From contig DKPS01000090.1 in NCBI GenBank assembly GCA_002471345.1, positions 1-9,456 of the forward strand: a stretch of DNA of 9,456 bases, read 5' to 3'. Position 1 is the stretch's first letter. Every line of letters begins with the position of its first letter. The stretch is from Saprospiraceae bacterium UBA7328 (GTDB lineage: Bacteria > Bacteroidota > Bacteroidia > Chitinophagales > Saprospiraceae). Shown piece after piece: positions 1 through 6,961 of the stretch. The position numbers were made by a program, and so were the translations under genes. The notes beneath the pieces were generated by a model. The model made no database searches, was not told the DNA's origin, and saw only the letters and a program-made list of their open reading frames with translations.

Positions 1-30
1 ATAAGGTCTTGCCATGCACGCCACTTACTC
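1..30 (-). repeat. Boundary repeat, copy A (at window edge)
   Basis: This 30-nt segment matches 8558-8587 in the same orientation at 24 of 30 positions. It includes a 13-nt identical core (tcttgccatgcac on the plus strand, 7-19 here and 8564-8576 in the other copy). It lies just downstream, in the transcribed sense, of the last gene of the ten-gene cluster. In one minus-strand frame both copies read V-x-C-M-A-R-x-Y, so the repeat may derive from a coding 3' end. The element may continue beyond position 1, so its full length is unknown. Confidence 0.6.
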
Positions 31-32
31 TT

Positions 33-83
33 TTACCAGAAGCAAGAAACTGGACAGTAGTGTCCCCAAATAATAATTTTCAT
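33..83 (-). pseudogene. 16-codon stub after the DUF5672 gene, possible decayed gene start
   Basis: An ATG at 83 overlaps the stop of the preceding gene as ATGA, the usual coupling in this cluster. The frame reads MKIIIWGHYC and closes at a TAA after 16 codons. Removing one A from the AAAA run near the start would instead give M-K-L-L-F-G-D-T, which resembles the L-F-G-G-T of the epimerase stub at 8578-8643 and stays open to the window edge. I infer a decayed or frameshifted start of a Rossmann-fold gene. A short chance ORF, or a real gene starting further left, is also possible. Confidence 0.3.
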
Positions 84-748
84 AATACAGTTCCTGGAGG
101 GAGATGATAATGGAAACCAAAAGGTGTAATACCTTTAGTTTCTGGTGTTGGCCTTTCGTGAGAAAACCTAGCTGCCATGTTTACTGGCGCAAACTTACAA
201 CCTAACACTTCATATATATGTCTATTATGCACACAAATATTACCATCTTCAGATTGCAGGTTTACTCCCATATGTTTATAAAAATTACCCCAGTTTACAT
301 CAAAGGGCACATTTGCATTCAGAGGGACTTCTAAGAGTTTCTTAGACCTCAAACTAAACCCACCATTGCCTACTCTAATATGATTGCCCCAGGGGTCAAT
401 ATAGGAGTTCTCAGAGTATTCCCAAGGAGCTCCAATATAGTCATACTCCAACCAAATAGGATCCCACTTTTCTGGATTAATGATAAAACCATCATCATGA
501 ATAGTAATACAATGACTAGTTTCTACATGTTTATGTAAATCAAAAATCATGTAATGATTAAAGTCATCGATAGATGAAATTTTTTTACATTTGTCAACCC
601 AAATTCCATCAAGATCTAAATCTTCATGGGTGACAAATTTAACACAACCAAAATTTATACCCTCCATACTCTTTCTCAAAGCATAGAGATGTTTATCAAT
701 GTCAATACTAGAAACACAGATTAAAGTTACATCAGGTAAATCAATCAT
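80..748 (-). CDS. DUF5672-type protein, putative glycosyltransferase
   Basis: The protein has 222 residues and looks like the DUF5672 family, which occurs in glycan clusters and is thought to be glycosyltransferase-like. Visible family features are an early beta strand (VTLICVSS, residues 8-15), the segment HDDGFIINPEKWD (84-96), YDYIGAPW (102-109), and VGNGGFSLRSKKLL (126-139), the characteristic glycine-rich loop. No signal peptide or membrane segment is seen, so it is probably cytoplasmic. I start at ATG 748, not the upstream TTG at 784. AAAGG sits 7 nt before this ATG, and the start overlaps the rfbH stop by 8 nt, which indicates translational coupling. It is the last complete gene of the transcript. 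Donor and acceptor cannot be read from the sequence. Confidence 0.8.
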   Translation of the reverse strand: MIDLPDVTLICVSSIDIDKHLYALRKSMEGINFGCVKFVTHEDLDLDGIWVDKCKKISSIDDFNHYMIFDLHKHVETSHCITIHDDGFIINPEKWDPIWLEYDYIGAPWEYSENSYIDPWGNHIRVGNGGFSLRSKKLLEVPLNANVPFDVNWGNFYKHMGVNLQSEDGNICVHNRHIYEVLGCKFAPVNMAARFSHERPTPETKGITPFGFHYHLPPGTVL

Positions 749-2042
749 TCTTAAACCTTTCGACGGTAGCAGCAATGTAATCAATCATATTATTATTAAT
801 CGTAGGGGAACACCCAAGGAAGAAGACTTTACTGAGAACTTGATTAGCATTTGGATACTTCTCAGCATCGTCAAGATGTTTATATCCAGGGTGAAGAAGA
901 ATATTACCTGCAAAATAGTTTCTGGTCTGGATCTTATTCTTCTCTAGGAAAAAAACAAGAGATTCTTTAAGTTCTTTACTATCACAGATAATAGGAACAC
1001 CAAACCAACTAGTCTCAGATCTTTTGTTTTCACCAACAACTCTAACACCAGGGATAGATGATACAATCTCACCAATCTTCTCTTTATTACTTCTACGAAT
1101 CTTGTGAATCTCCTCAAACTTTGCAAGTTGAACAGAACCAATACCACCTAACATATCAAGTGGTTTTAGATTGTACCCCATCTGAGAGAAGACATACTTA
1201 TGATCAACAATTCCATCATAACCATCCAACCACTTATCAAACCTCTTACCACAAGTTCCACAGGAAAGAAGATTCTGTTGACCTACACAGTAACAATCAC
1301 GACCCCACCAGGCAAAACTCCTTGCAAGATCTACAATCTCTTTAATGTTTGAGGATACCATACCACCCTCAACAGTACAGAGGTGATGTGCTGGATAGAA
1401 AGAACATGAAGCAGCAACTGCAACATCTGTCAGATACTTCCCATCCCACTTACTCCCAAGACTATCACAGTTATCTGCAATCAGTTTAATCTCATTATTT
1501 TTACAGATATTTACAAGAGTATCCATATCATATGGATTTCCCAAAACTGGTGAGGAGATTACAGCTACGGTTCTATCACTAATCTTTGCCTCAACCTCGT
1601 TCAGGTTCCAGTTAAGATCTTGCCAATCAATATCAACGAAGACTGGAGTCAATCCATTTTGGACAATAGGTGCAACAGTAGTCGCAAATCCACAAGCACA
1701 GACGATAATTTCATCACCATCTTCCCATTCAAAGTATTTTTTAAGAGCAGCAATCATCACAAGGTTAGCAGAACTCCCAGAGTTCACCATAACCGAATGA
1801 TCAAATCCAAACTTCTTAGAGAACTGTCTTTCAAACTTACTAACTTTCTCACCAGAAGATAACCACTTACCCTTAAATATCGAATGAATCATCTCCGATA
1901 TTTCTTCATCATCCCAATAAGGTCCAGAGTAGTATACAGAGTCGGTTTCAGGATTAAAACTCTTCTTATTAGCAAGGAAGGGGAATACGTCACCCTCAAT
2001 CTCCTTAGCAGATTCTATGAATTTATTAATCAGTTGGTACAT
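741..2042 (-). CDS. rfbH: RfbH-type CDP-4-keto-6-deoxy-D-glucose 3-dehydratase (PMP and [2Fe-2S])
   Basis: This 433-residue member of the DegT/DnrJ/EryC1 fold is close in length to characterised RfbH/E1 (about 437). E1 removes the 3-hydroxyl of CDP-4-keto-6-deoxyglucose on the way to 3,6-dideoxyhexoses. Aminotransferases of this fold carry a lysine in the SFxPxK motif; here it is SFYPAHH, with His219 at the lysine position, the mark of the dehydratase. The iron-sulfur ligands fit: Cys192, Cys250 and Cys252 keep the C-X57-C-X-C spacing of E1, and the fourth ligand is Cys261 or Cys264 in the SCGTCGKRF segment. That loop is about 4 residues longer than usual. The cofactor-binding motif SGSSAN is at 88-93. 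The ATG overlaps the SDR stop by 13 nt. A dedicated reductase partner (E3-like) is not in the window. Confidence 0.93.
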   Translation of the reverse strand: MYQLINKFIESAKEIEGDVFPFLANKKSFNPETDSVYYSGPYWDDEEISEMIHSIFKGKWLSSGEKVSKFERQFSKKFGFDHSVMVNSGSSANLVMIAALKKYFEWEDGDEIIVCACGFATTVAPIVQNGLTPVFVDIDWQDLNWNLNEVEAKISDRTVAVISSPVLGNPYDMDTLVNICKNNEIKLIADNCDSLGSKWDGKYLTDVAVAASCSFYPAHHLCTVEGGMVSSNIKEIVDLARSFAWWGRDCYCVGQQNLLSCGTCGKRFDKWLDGYDGIVDHKYVFSQMGYNLKPLDMLGGIGSVQLAKFEEIHKIRRSNKEKIGEIVSSIPGVRVVGENKRSETSWFGVPIICDSKELKESLVFFLEKNKIQTRNYFAGNILLHPGYKHLDDAEKYPNANQVLSKVFFLGCSPTINNNMIDYIAATVERFKND

Positions 2043-2848
2043 AATTTTTTAATTCCAATATTTAATGAAGTGTTTTCTTTAAAACCCATTTTGATTAGTT
2101 TTTCAGAATTTAAATAAAAATTCTTAGGTTGATTCCTTGAATAAAACTCTGGTGTTTCCATAGAAGTAATTTTACTGGTACATCCTGGTATGTAATCGTG
2201 AGCCATTTTTATTATATCATAATAATAACTAGGATGTCCAGTGCCAACGTTATATATTTCATTTTCGGCACCCCTTTCCATAATAAATTTTATAGACCTA
2301 GAAACATCATCAACATGCATATAGTCCCTGTAGACCATTCCACCTTCATATAAACAAATATCTTCGTTATTTTTTAACTTATTCACCATAAATCCAAGAA
2401 CATTCTTTTGCATAGAAACAGTTTTATCAGTTCCATAAACATTGGAAAGTCTAAGAATACGATATTTGCATCCAAAATTTTGACAAAAAGAGACTAGCAT
2501 TTTTTCTGCAGTTCTCTTCGTAATTGAATAAAATCCTGCAGGATCTGGAAGATCTGTTTCCTTTGCATTAATTACATCTAAACCATAGACAAATCCAGTA
2601 CTAATAAAATTAAAGATAGTATCATTGTCCTTACAGTATTGAAGAACTTCCATTAATACATTTAGATTGGTATTAATGTCTATATGAAGATCTTTAAATA
2701 TATTATAATTTGTAGTTGTGCTAATAAAATAAAGAATATTTTTAGATTGTGGTTCTCTAGATTCTTTAGGAATTTTTATAATCTCATCTGGAAAAAGGTC
2801 GCAGAATGAACCTCCAATAAATCCAGTCCCACCATATACAGAAATCAT
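2030..2848 (-). CDS. NAD-dependent epimerase/dehydratase (extended SDR)
   Basis: The protein has 272 residues with an N-terminal NAD(P) loop GGTGFIG at 6-12 and the catalytic triad in order: Ser/Thr in FISTGFVYG (82-89) and YSITK (107-111), the YxxxK motif. A later segment, YRDYMHVDDVSRSI, is typical of nucleotide-sugar epimerases. It probably reduces, epimerises or dehydrates the sugar ring of a nucleotide sugar in the cytoplasm. Because rfbH follows directly with a 13-nt overlap, the best guess is a CDP-3,6-dideoxyhexose enzyme of the paratose/abequose synthase or tyvelose epimerase type; the exact reaction is inference. Its start overlaps the methyltransferase stop as ATGA. Parts of the gene are much more AT-rich than rfbH (hand count of 2641-2760: 27 G/C in 120), hinting at a different source. 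Confidence 0.85.
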   Translation of the reverse strand: MISVYGGTGFIGGSFCDLFPDEIIKIPKESREPQSKNILYFISTTTNYNIFKDLHIDINTNLNVLMEVLQYCKDNDTIFNFISTGFVYGLDVINAKETDLPDPAGFYSITKRTAEKMLVSFCQNFGCKYRILRLSNVYGTDKTVSMQKNVLGFMVNKLKNNEDICLYEGGMVYRDYMHVDDVSRSIKFIMERGAENEIYNVGTGHPSYYYDIIKMAHDYIPGCTSKITSMETPEFYSRNQPKNFYLNSEKLIKMGFKENTSLNIGIKKLCTN

Positions 2849-3462
2849 ATCTTATCAAGAAAGAAAAATCCGTTTCCATATGGGTATGAATCAATCCATT
2901 TTTTCTTAACAGATCCAAATTCATAAGAAAATTTATTCAATTTAAATCCGTGTGATTCAAACATATTAATCCACCACTCTTCATCTTTTTTTGTTACGTG
3001 AGTTACATCAACCTCATATTCTCTAATTCTAAATCTATCATCATCACCCAATGGAATAGTAAAGAAAAATTGATCCCCCTTTTTCTTAAAGGTCTCAAGA
3101 ACTCCAGGAATATCTTCAACTTGAACATGCTCTAATACATCCTTACAAATTAAAAGATCATACTTTTTATCATTTGGAAGAGAGATGTAATCATTAGCAC
3201 CTGGATGACAATTATTTACAGCATATTCACTTATATCTTCACCATAGGCATCACATCCAATGACTCTGAGGGCATGAACTAAGAATCCTTTGGCACATCC
3301 ATAATCAACACAAGTTTTAAAATCAAAATATTCTTGAATATCTAAAGCTTCTGGAATTGATCTGGTTGGCATCCATTTATAATTTTCATAACCAGATATA
3401 TGTTTACGAATTCCATCCTCATAATAATCTTTTGTAAATTGGTGCATGTCAAGCAAAGTCAT
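2845..3462 (-). CDS. Class I SAM-dependent methyltransferase (Methyltransf_11/12-like)
   Basis: This 205-residue protein has a SAM-binding motif I, VDYGCAKGFLV (52-62), an acidic segment GEDIS (74-78) after the second strand, and YDLLICKDVLEHV (101-113), the motif IV/post-motif region of Methyltransf_11/12-type proteins. A C-terminal aromatic segment, EEWWINMFESHGFKL, is common in sugar methyltransferases of this class. It probably methylates a sugar or sugar precursor, but the target is unknown. The first ATG (3462) overlaps the radical SAM stop by 14 nt; a second ATG at 3447, 1 nt after that stop, is an alternative start. Neither has a clear ribosome site. The 3' end overlaps the SDR start as ATGA. 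Confidence 0.82.
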   Translation of the reverse strand: MTLLDMHQFTKDYYEDGIRKHISGYENYKWMPTRSIPEALDIQEYFDFKTCVDYGCAKGFLVHALRVIGCDAYGEDISEYAVNNCHPGANDYISLPNDKKYDLLICKDVLEHVQVEDIPGVLETFKKKGDQFFFTIPLGDDDRFRIREYEVDVTHVTKKDEEWWINMFESHGFKLNKFSYEFGSVKKKWIDSYPYGNGFFFLDKI

Positions 3463-4582
3463 TGTGAATTGTATCAGTTAGTATATCATCAAGCAGTTCA
3501 TTCTGCATCGCATATTTGCAGTAATGACATCCATGATGTCTGAGAGTTGGTCCCTGATTATAAAAATCTTCGATACCATCAATGTCACATACAGCAAACT
3601 GTGATTCGGGAACGTAATTATAGTTGTTCTCAATGGACAATTCAGCAGAAGGACATGCATAGATATATCCATCAGTAAACAAGAATGGTTTTACCATATG
3701 CATATAGCAATGATCATTCCTACGTTCACCTTTGAAATTAAAGTCTGATAAGAATGCGGACTTTAATTTTTTTCCACGATCTTCCTCATATGCTTCAATG
3801 ATACCACGAATAGTTTCGATATCTTTTGCAGTTTCCTTAACGTCCTTAATGGCGTTGAAAGCAATACGGCAGGGAATACCATTCTCCTCAACCCAGTCTA
3901 GCATACGAATGAAATTATCGGTAGTCTGAAATTTCTTAGAAAGAACACGTTTGTTTTTTACATCACTCCACTCACCAGTAATGTTTGGATTTTTGGAAGT
4001 CTCTAAGTTCTCATCCCAGACATAGGCAGCAGAAGGTTTACAATTAGTTCCCTCAAAGACACTCAGGTCATAATCATAACCCTCATAGAAACCATACATA
4101 CCCATCCTAACCCAATCAAATAATTCTACAATATCTTTTTTGATTGCTCTATCCTTTCCAAATCTTGCTGCATTGGTACAGATACCAAGACTAAAACCTA
4201 AGTCCTTAGCATAGTTTACAATCGCTTTAAAGTCTGGATGAATGCTAGGTTCACCACCACCAGTGAATTCAACTCCAGTCACACCAATTGCCTTGAAACT
4301 CTCAAGTGCTTGGAATACTTTTTCCGTAGGCATCTTCTCAGAGATGTCTCTGTTTGCAAAACAGCAGAAGGAGCAAGTTAGATTGCAAGAATTTGTCAAT
4401 GAAATATGCGCCATCACAGGAGAAGCTGGTTTACCCTCCTGCAAATTTTGTAGTTTTGGAAGTTGTTTTAAAAGTTTAGTTAGATTACTACTATAACTTC
4501 TTCCTTGTACTTTATCATCTTCTTTTTTGTATGAACCGTCTTTATTAAAGAGTTCAACACCCTTATAAGGTATAGCAGTCAT
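3449..4582 (-). CDS. Radical SAM protein with Cys-rich C-terminal domain
   Basis: This 377-residue protein carries the radical SAM cluster motif CNLTCSFC (Cys66, Cys70, Cys73; CX3CX2C), followed by EFTGGGEPSIHP at 106-117, the GGE motif that contacts SAM. The C-terminal third holds further cysteines (HCYMHM, YACPS, VCDID, HHGCHYCKYAMQ), suggesting a SPASM-like auxiliary iron-sulfur site, although the classical spacing is not fully met. The reaction could be carbon-centred modification of a sugar or peptide; nothing in the sequence fixes the substrate. Start choice: the ATG at 4582 is preceded by GGAG with 6-nt spacing; a GTG lies one codon upstream. It is the first gene after a 50-nt spacer and overlaps the next methyltransferase by 14 nt. 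Confidence 0.88.
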   Translation of the reverse strand: MTAIPYKGVELFNKDGSYKKEDDKVQGRSYSSNLTKLLKQLPKLQNLQEGKPASPVMAHISLTNSCNLTCSFCCFANRDISEKMPTEKVFQALESFKAIGVTGVEFTGGGEPSIHPDFKAIVNYAKDLGFSLGICTNAARFGKDRAIKKDIVELFDWVRMGMYGFYEGYDYDLSVFEGTNCKPSAAYVWDENLETSKNPNITGEWSDVKNKRVLSKKFQTTDNFIRMLDWVEENGIPCRIAFNAIKDVKETAKDIETIRGIIEAYEEDRGKKLKSAFLSDFNFKGERRNDHCYMHMVKPFLFTDGYIYACPSAELSIENNYNYVPESQFAVCDIDGIEDFYNQGPTLRHHGCHYCKYAMQNELLDDILTDTIHNDFA

Positions 4583-4585
4583 CAC

Positions 4586-4632
4586 TTACTCCATGGGTAA
4601 CATTTGTTAGTTCTCATTATATTTATTATAAC
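4586..4632 (-). promoter_or_regulatory. Candidate internal promoter before the radical SAM gene
   Basis: This is the longest spacer inside the ten-gene cluster. On the minus strand it holds two TATAAT hexamers (plus-strand positions 4625-4630 and 4616-4621) and, between them, AATAAATA, one mismatch from the T4-type late promoter octamer TATAAATA. No convincing -35 box stands 17 nt upstream of either hexamer. In AT-rich DNA such matches arise by chance, so this is only a candidate. The GGAG ribosome site of the following gene lies at its downstream end. Confidence 0.3.
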
Positions 4633-5346
4633 TCAAAAAAGTTTAATAATAATAGCATGTCCATTCAAATTGTGAATAACTATTCTATCTTCACAACTTC
4701 TTTGTTCCTCAACATGTTTGGTAACTCCATCAGCAGTATCAAATCCATAGTCATCATAAACAATAATCCCACCAGGAACCAATCTATCCCATATCCATGC
4801 GACAATATCCTCAGATCCTCGATAGACATCTACATCAATATGACAAAATCTAAACTTTTCATCATCAGGAATATGGTGCGACGTATCATCTGGAAAAATA
4901 CCCTCTAAAATTTTTACATTTTCAATACCCAAAACTTTATTGATTAAAAAATCAACACATTCATAGGTTGCATCATCAAGCATTCCATTTTCCATGTGAG
5001 AATCTTGACTTTTATCCACCTTCACAATACCTTTATATGTATCACACATATAAAAAGTATCTGATATGCCAGAACTTCTAGCTATTGATCCGATTAACCC
5101 ACCAGATCCACCACACCACGTCCCAATCTCAATAAGACTACCTTCTTTTAATTTTGAACTTTGCTCTACCAGTTTCCACAATTCATAAGACCTATACCTA
5201 TCAATTTGAGTCATTGTCCAATGACCAAAAGGTGAGGGTCTAGTCACTATACTGTATATTAATTTAAACTGTTCATCACCATCCCAAGGAGAATAATTTG
5301 CAATTGGCAATACCTCTGAATAGCAGTATCCGTGTTGATTTTTCAT
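4633..5346 (-). CDS. TylF/MycF-like SAM-dependent O-methyltransferase
   Basis: The protein has 237 residues. Motif I is EIGTWCGGSGG (73-83), followed by an acidic residue in YMCDTYKG (99-106). HIDVDVYRG (169-177) and PGGIIVYDDYG (191-201) match the metal- and substrate-binding strand regions of the TylF (macrocin O-methyltransferase) family, which methylates sugar hydroxyls with the help of a divalent metal. In this setting it probably methylates a deoxysugar or glycan residue; the position is unknown. It sits alone between two short spacers (21 nt upstream, 50 nt downstream). The ATG at 5346 has no strong Shine-Dalgarno. Family membership is well supported, substrate is inference. Confidence 0.87.
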   Translation of the reverse strand: MKNQHGYCYSEVLPIANYSPWDGDEQFKLIYSIVTRPSPFGHWTMTQIDRYRSYELWKLVEQSSKLKEGSLIEIGTWCGGSGGLIGSIARSSGISDTFYMCDTYKGIVKVDKSQDSHMENGMLDDATYECVDFLINKVLGIENVKILEGIFPDDTSHHIPDDEKFRFCHIDVDVYRGSEDIVAWIWDRLVPGGIIVYDDYGFDTADGVTKHVEEQRSCEDRIVIHNLNGHAIIIKLF

Positions 5347-5367
5347 TTTAAATAATTTTACTCATGT

Positions 5368-6093
5368 TTATTGGTCCGATTCAATCAGGTTGTTAGTCCA
5401 CATAAACCAGAAAATTCTTTCAATAACAAAGGCTTCAGTACATGTTGGATTGAATGGTGGTTCTGGTTTATAAGATAAAATATCTTTCAATTTTTGATAT
5501 AGATTTTTACTATATCTTAAAATATTTTCCTTAGGTACTGCCATAAGTGAGGAAGGCACAAACTCAATTACATCTGTTGGAGGTGGATTCACAAAAAATG
5601 AATTTACAAGTGAAGTATGATCTGAAAAATACCTACTCTCCATAGATGGATTGCCCCCAAAACTGCACCAACCAATTGGTTGACGCAATCTACCATCACG
5701 AAGAATCTCTAAAGGAGTGGTACTAGTATGACAAAAATTATCAACCAACAGTTGTTTATCTTGCCAACCACTAAAGAGTTCTTCAGAATCTAACATCTGA
5801 GAGAATCTTTCCCTAGTTGTATAATAGTTTTCATGTTTGGAAAATAGATTCCCTTTTATGAAATATGACATCTTTGGAAGATTATCATAGTGATCAATGA
5901 TAAATGAGATATAATCATACTGATTTGCACCATAATTTGGGACCCTTGTAATCCATCCTAGACGGTTAAAATCCATTTCTTTGTCACTTTTATCATAGAT
6001 GAAAGTATTCTCATGAGAAAACCCATGAGAGTATGTCTCCTTCAACCAATTAAGTTCCGTATTGTAGTTGGAAACTACCAAAGATTTATCCAT
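5368..6093 (-). CDS. DUF3431-like protein, possible glycosyltransferase
   Basis: This 241-residue protein resembles the DUF3431 family. Matching features are an opening strand and turn VVSNYNTELNWL (6-17), a Tyr-Asp-Lys segment (33-35), PNYGANQYDYISFIIDHYDNLP (about 52-73) where the family has a conserved PNxGxxxxxYLxxIIxHYDxLP-like stretch, then a strand ending in KGN (80-82). A C-terminal segment, VIERIFWFMW, fits the family's usual ending. The biochemical role of the family is not established; it is often found with glycan genes, so a glycosyltransferase or glycan-binding role is a guess. No signal peptide or transmembrane segment is seen. The start overlaps the GT11 stop as ATGGATAA (8 nt), and GGGGAA about 7 nt upstream is a good ribosome site. 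Confidence 0.65.
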   Translation of the reverse strand: MDKSLVVSNYNTELNWLKETYSHGFSHENTFIYDKSDKEMDFNRLGWITRVPNYGANQYDYISFIIDHYDNLPKMSYFIKGNLFSKHENYYTTRERFSQMLDSEELFSGWQDKQLLVDNFCHTSTTPLEILRDGRLRQPIGWCSFGGNPSMESRYFSDHTSLVNSFFVNPPPTDVIEFVPSSLMAVPKENILRYSKNLYQKLKDILSYKPEPPFNPTCTEAFVIERIFWFMWTNNLIESDQ

Positions 6094-6961
6094 TATACTT
6101 CCCCAATTCCTTCACACACTCCTCAGATGTTGATATATTACCATATCTATCCTGATATGTCCAACCACTGTATATATTCTGCGACATTGCCCAGTACCCA
6201 TCAGAGACATTATGTCTAGCCCAATACTTGGGAGCAATAATGTTCTCAATAGTATCGCTAGTATACACAGCAAAGAATGAGAAGCTAGAATTAGACAGAA
6301 TCACATGTTTTGAATTCTTAATGATAGAGTAATCCTTGTCAACAGTGAAATGATAGGCTGGAATTTCTGGTAACATATCCTGTGATGCCTTTACATCATC
6401 GGTAATTGTGACAAATTTCATGTTTGGATTGATTTTTGTCATGTTTTCCATAGCGTTCAACCAGTATTCTCTGGTCAAATATAGTTCATGAAATCCAACA
6501 TACTCACCACCTCTGTAGTTCAACACACAGACATCATCGTCCATGTATTCGTATGTGTCGTACTCTTCCTTGACCTTCAACCACTCTTTGACCAACTCTT
6601 TGTTGTGGTCAAAATACTTTTCGTCCTGCATATTACCAAAAATGATGGTATTATCAGGAACATCCATCAATCCTTGGTCATATCCTCTGACATCACACCC
6701 AACAGTCATGTCATGATGACAGGTATTAATATTCTTTCTTACCTCTTTTTCATAATAAACATCCAAACCATCTGGAACTTCCTGTCCCCAGTCAAGGTCA
6801 AACCAGTAAAAACCACTCTGATTATACCTCTTGTCTCCACTCCAACCAGTGTCCTTGACACCAAAGTCTAGTCCCCTCGTGTGAGCAATAGACCTCGCAG
6901 TTACATAGCAGAATAATTGATTACCAATACCCTGACCTCTAAGAATCTCAGTTGCTAACAT
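6086..6961 (-). CDS. GT11-family glycosyltransferase (alpha-1,2-fucosyltransferase-like)
   Basis: This 291-residue protein, near the usual GT11 size, begins with ILRGQGIGNQLFCYVTARSIA (6-26), the GGLGNQxFQYAxAR-type N-terminal motif of GT11. Later come NYRGGEYVG (148-156) at the place of the HxRRGDY nucleotide-binding motif, VTITDD (184-189), and HVILSNSSFSFFAVY (219-233), the C-terminal NSSFSWWAA motif. The family transfers fucose from GDP-fucose in alpha-1,2 linkage to a galactose-like acceptor. The HxRRGDY box is altered here (His to Asn, Arg-Gly-Asp to Gly-Gly-Glu), so donor preference could differ. No GDP-fucose synthesis gene is in the window. It overlaps the GT17 stop by 14 nt and the next start by 8 nt. 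Confidence 0.87.
   Translation of the reverse strand: MLATEILRGQGIGNQLFCYVTARSIAHTRGLDFGVKDTGWSGDKRYNQSGFYWFDLDWGQEVPDGLDVYYEKEVRKNINTCHHDMTVGCDVRGYDQGLMDVPDNTIIFGNMQDEKYFDHNKELVKEWLKVKEEYDTYEYMDDDVCVLNYRGGEYVGFHELYLTREYWLNAMENMTKINPNMKFVTITDDVKASQDMLPEIPAYHFTVDKDYSIIKNSKHVILSNSSFSFFAVYTSDTIENIIAPKYWARHNVSDGYWAMSQNIYSGWTYQDRYGNISTSEECVKELGKYNG

Noticed and set aside
944..1147. Minus-strand frame of 67 codons overlapping rfbH
   Set aside because: It lies in another frame of the same strand inside rfbH and has a low-complexity Leu/Arg/Val composition, so it is a shadow of the real gene.
5347..5367. Five-codon ATG frame (MSKII) in the spacer before the TylF-like gene
   Set aside because: It is too short to support, and such frames are expected by chance in AT-rich DNA.
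6488..6871. Plus-strand frame of 127 codons opposite the GT11 gene
   Set aside because: It is antisense to a well-supported gene with clear motifs, and its translation is rich in hydrophobic residues and shows no family features. The same holds for the other plus-strand frames.
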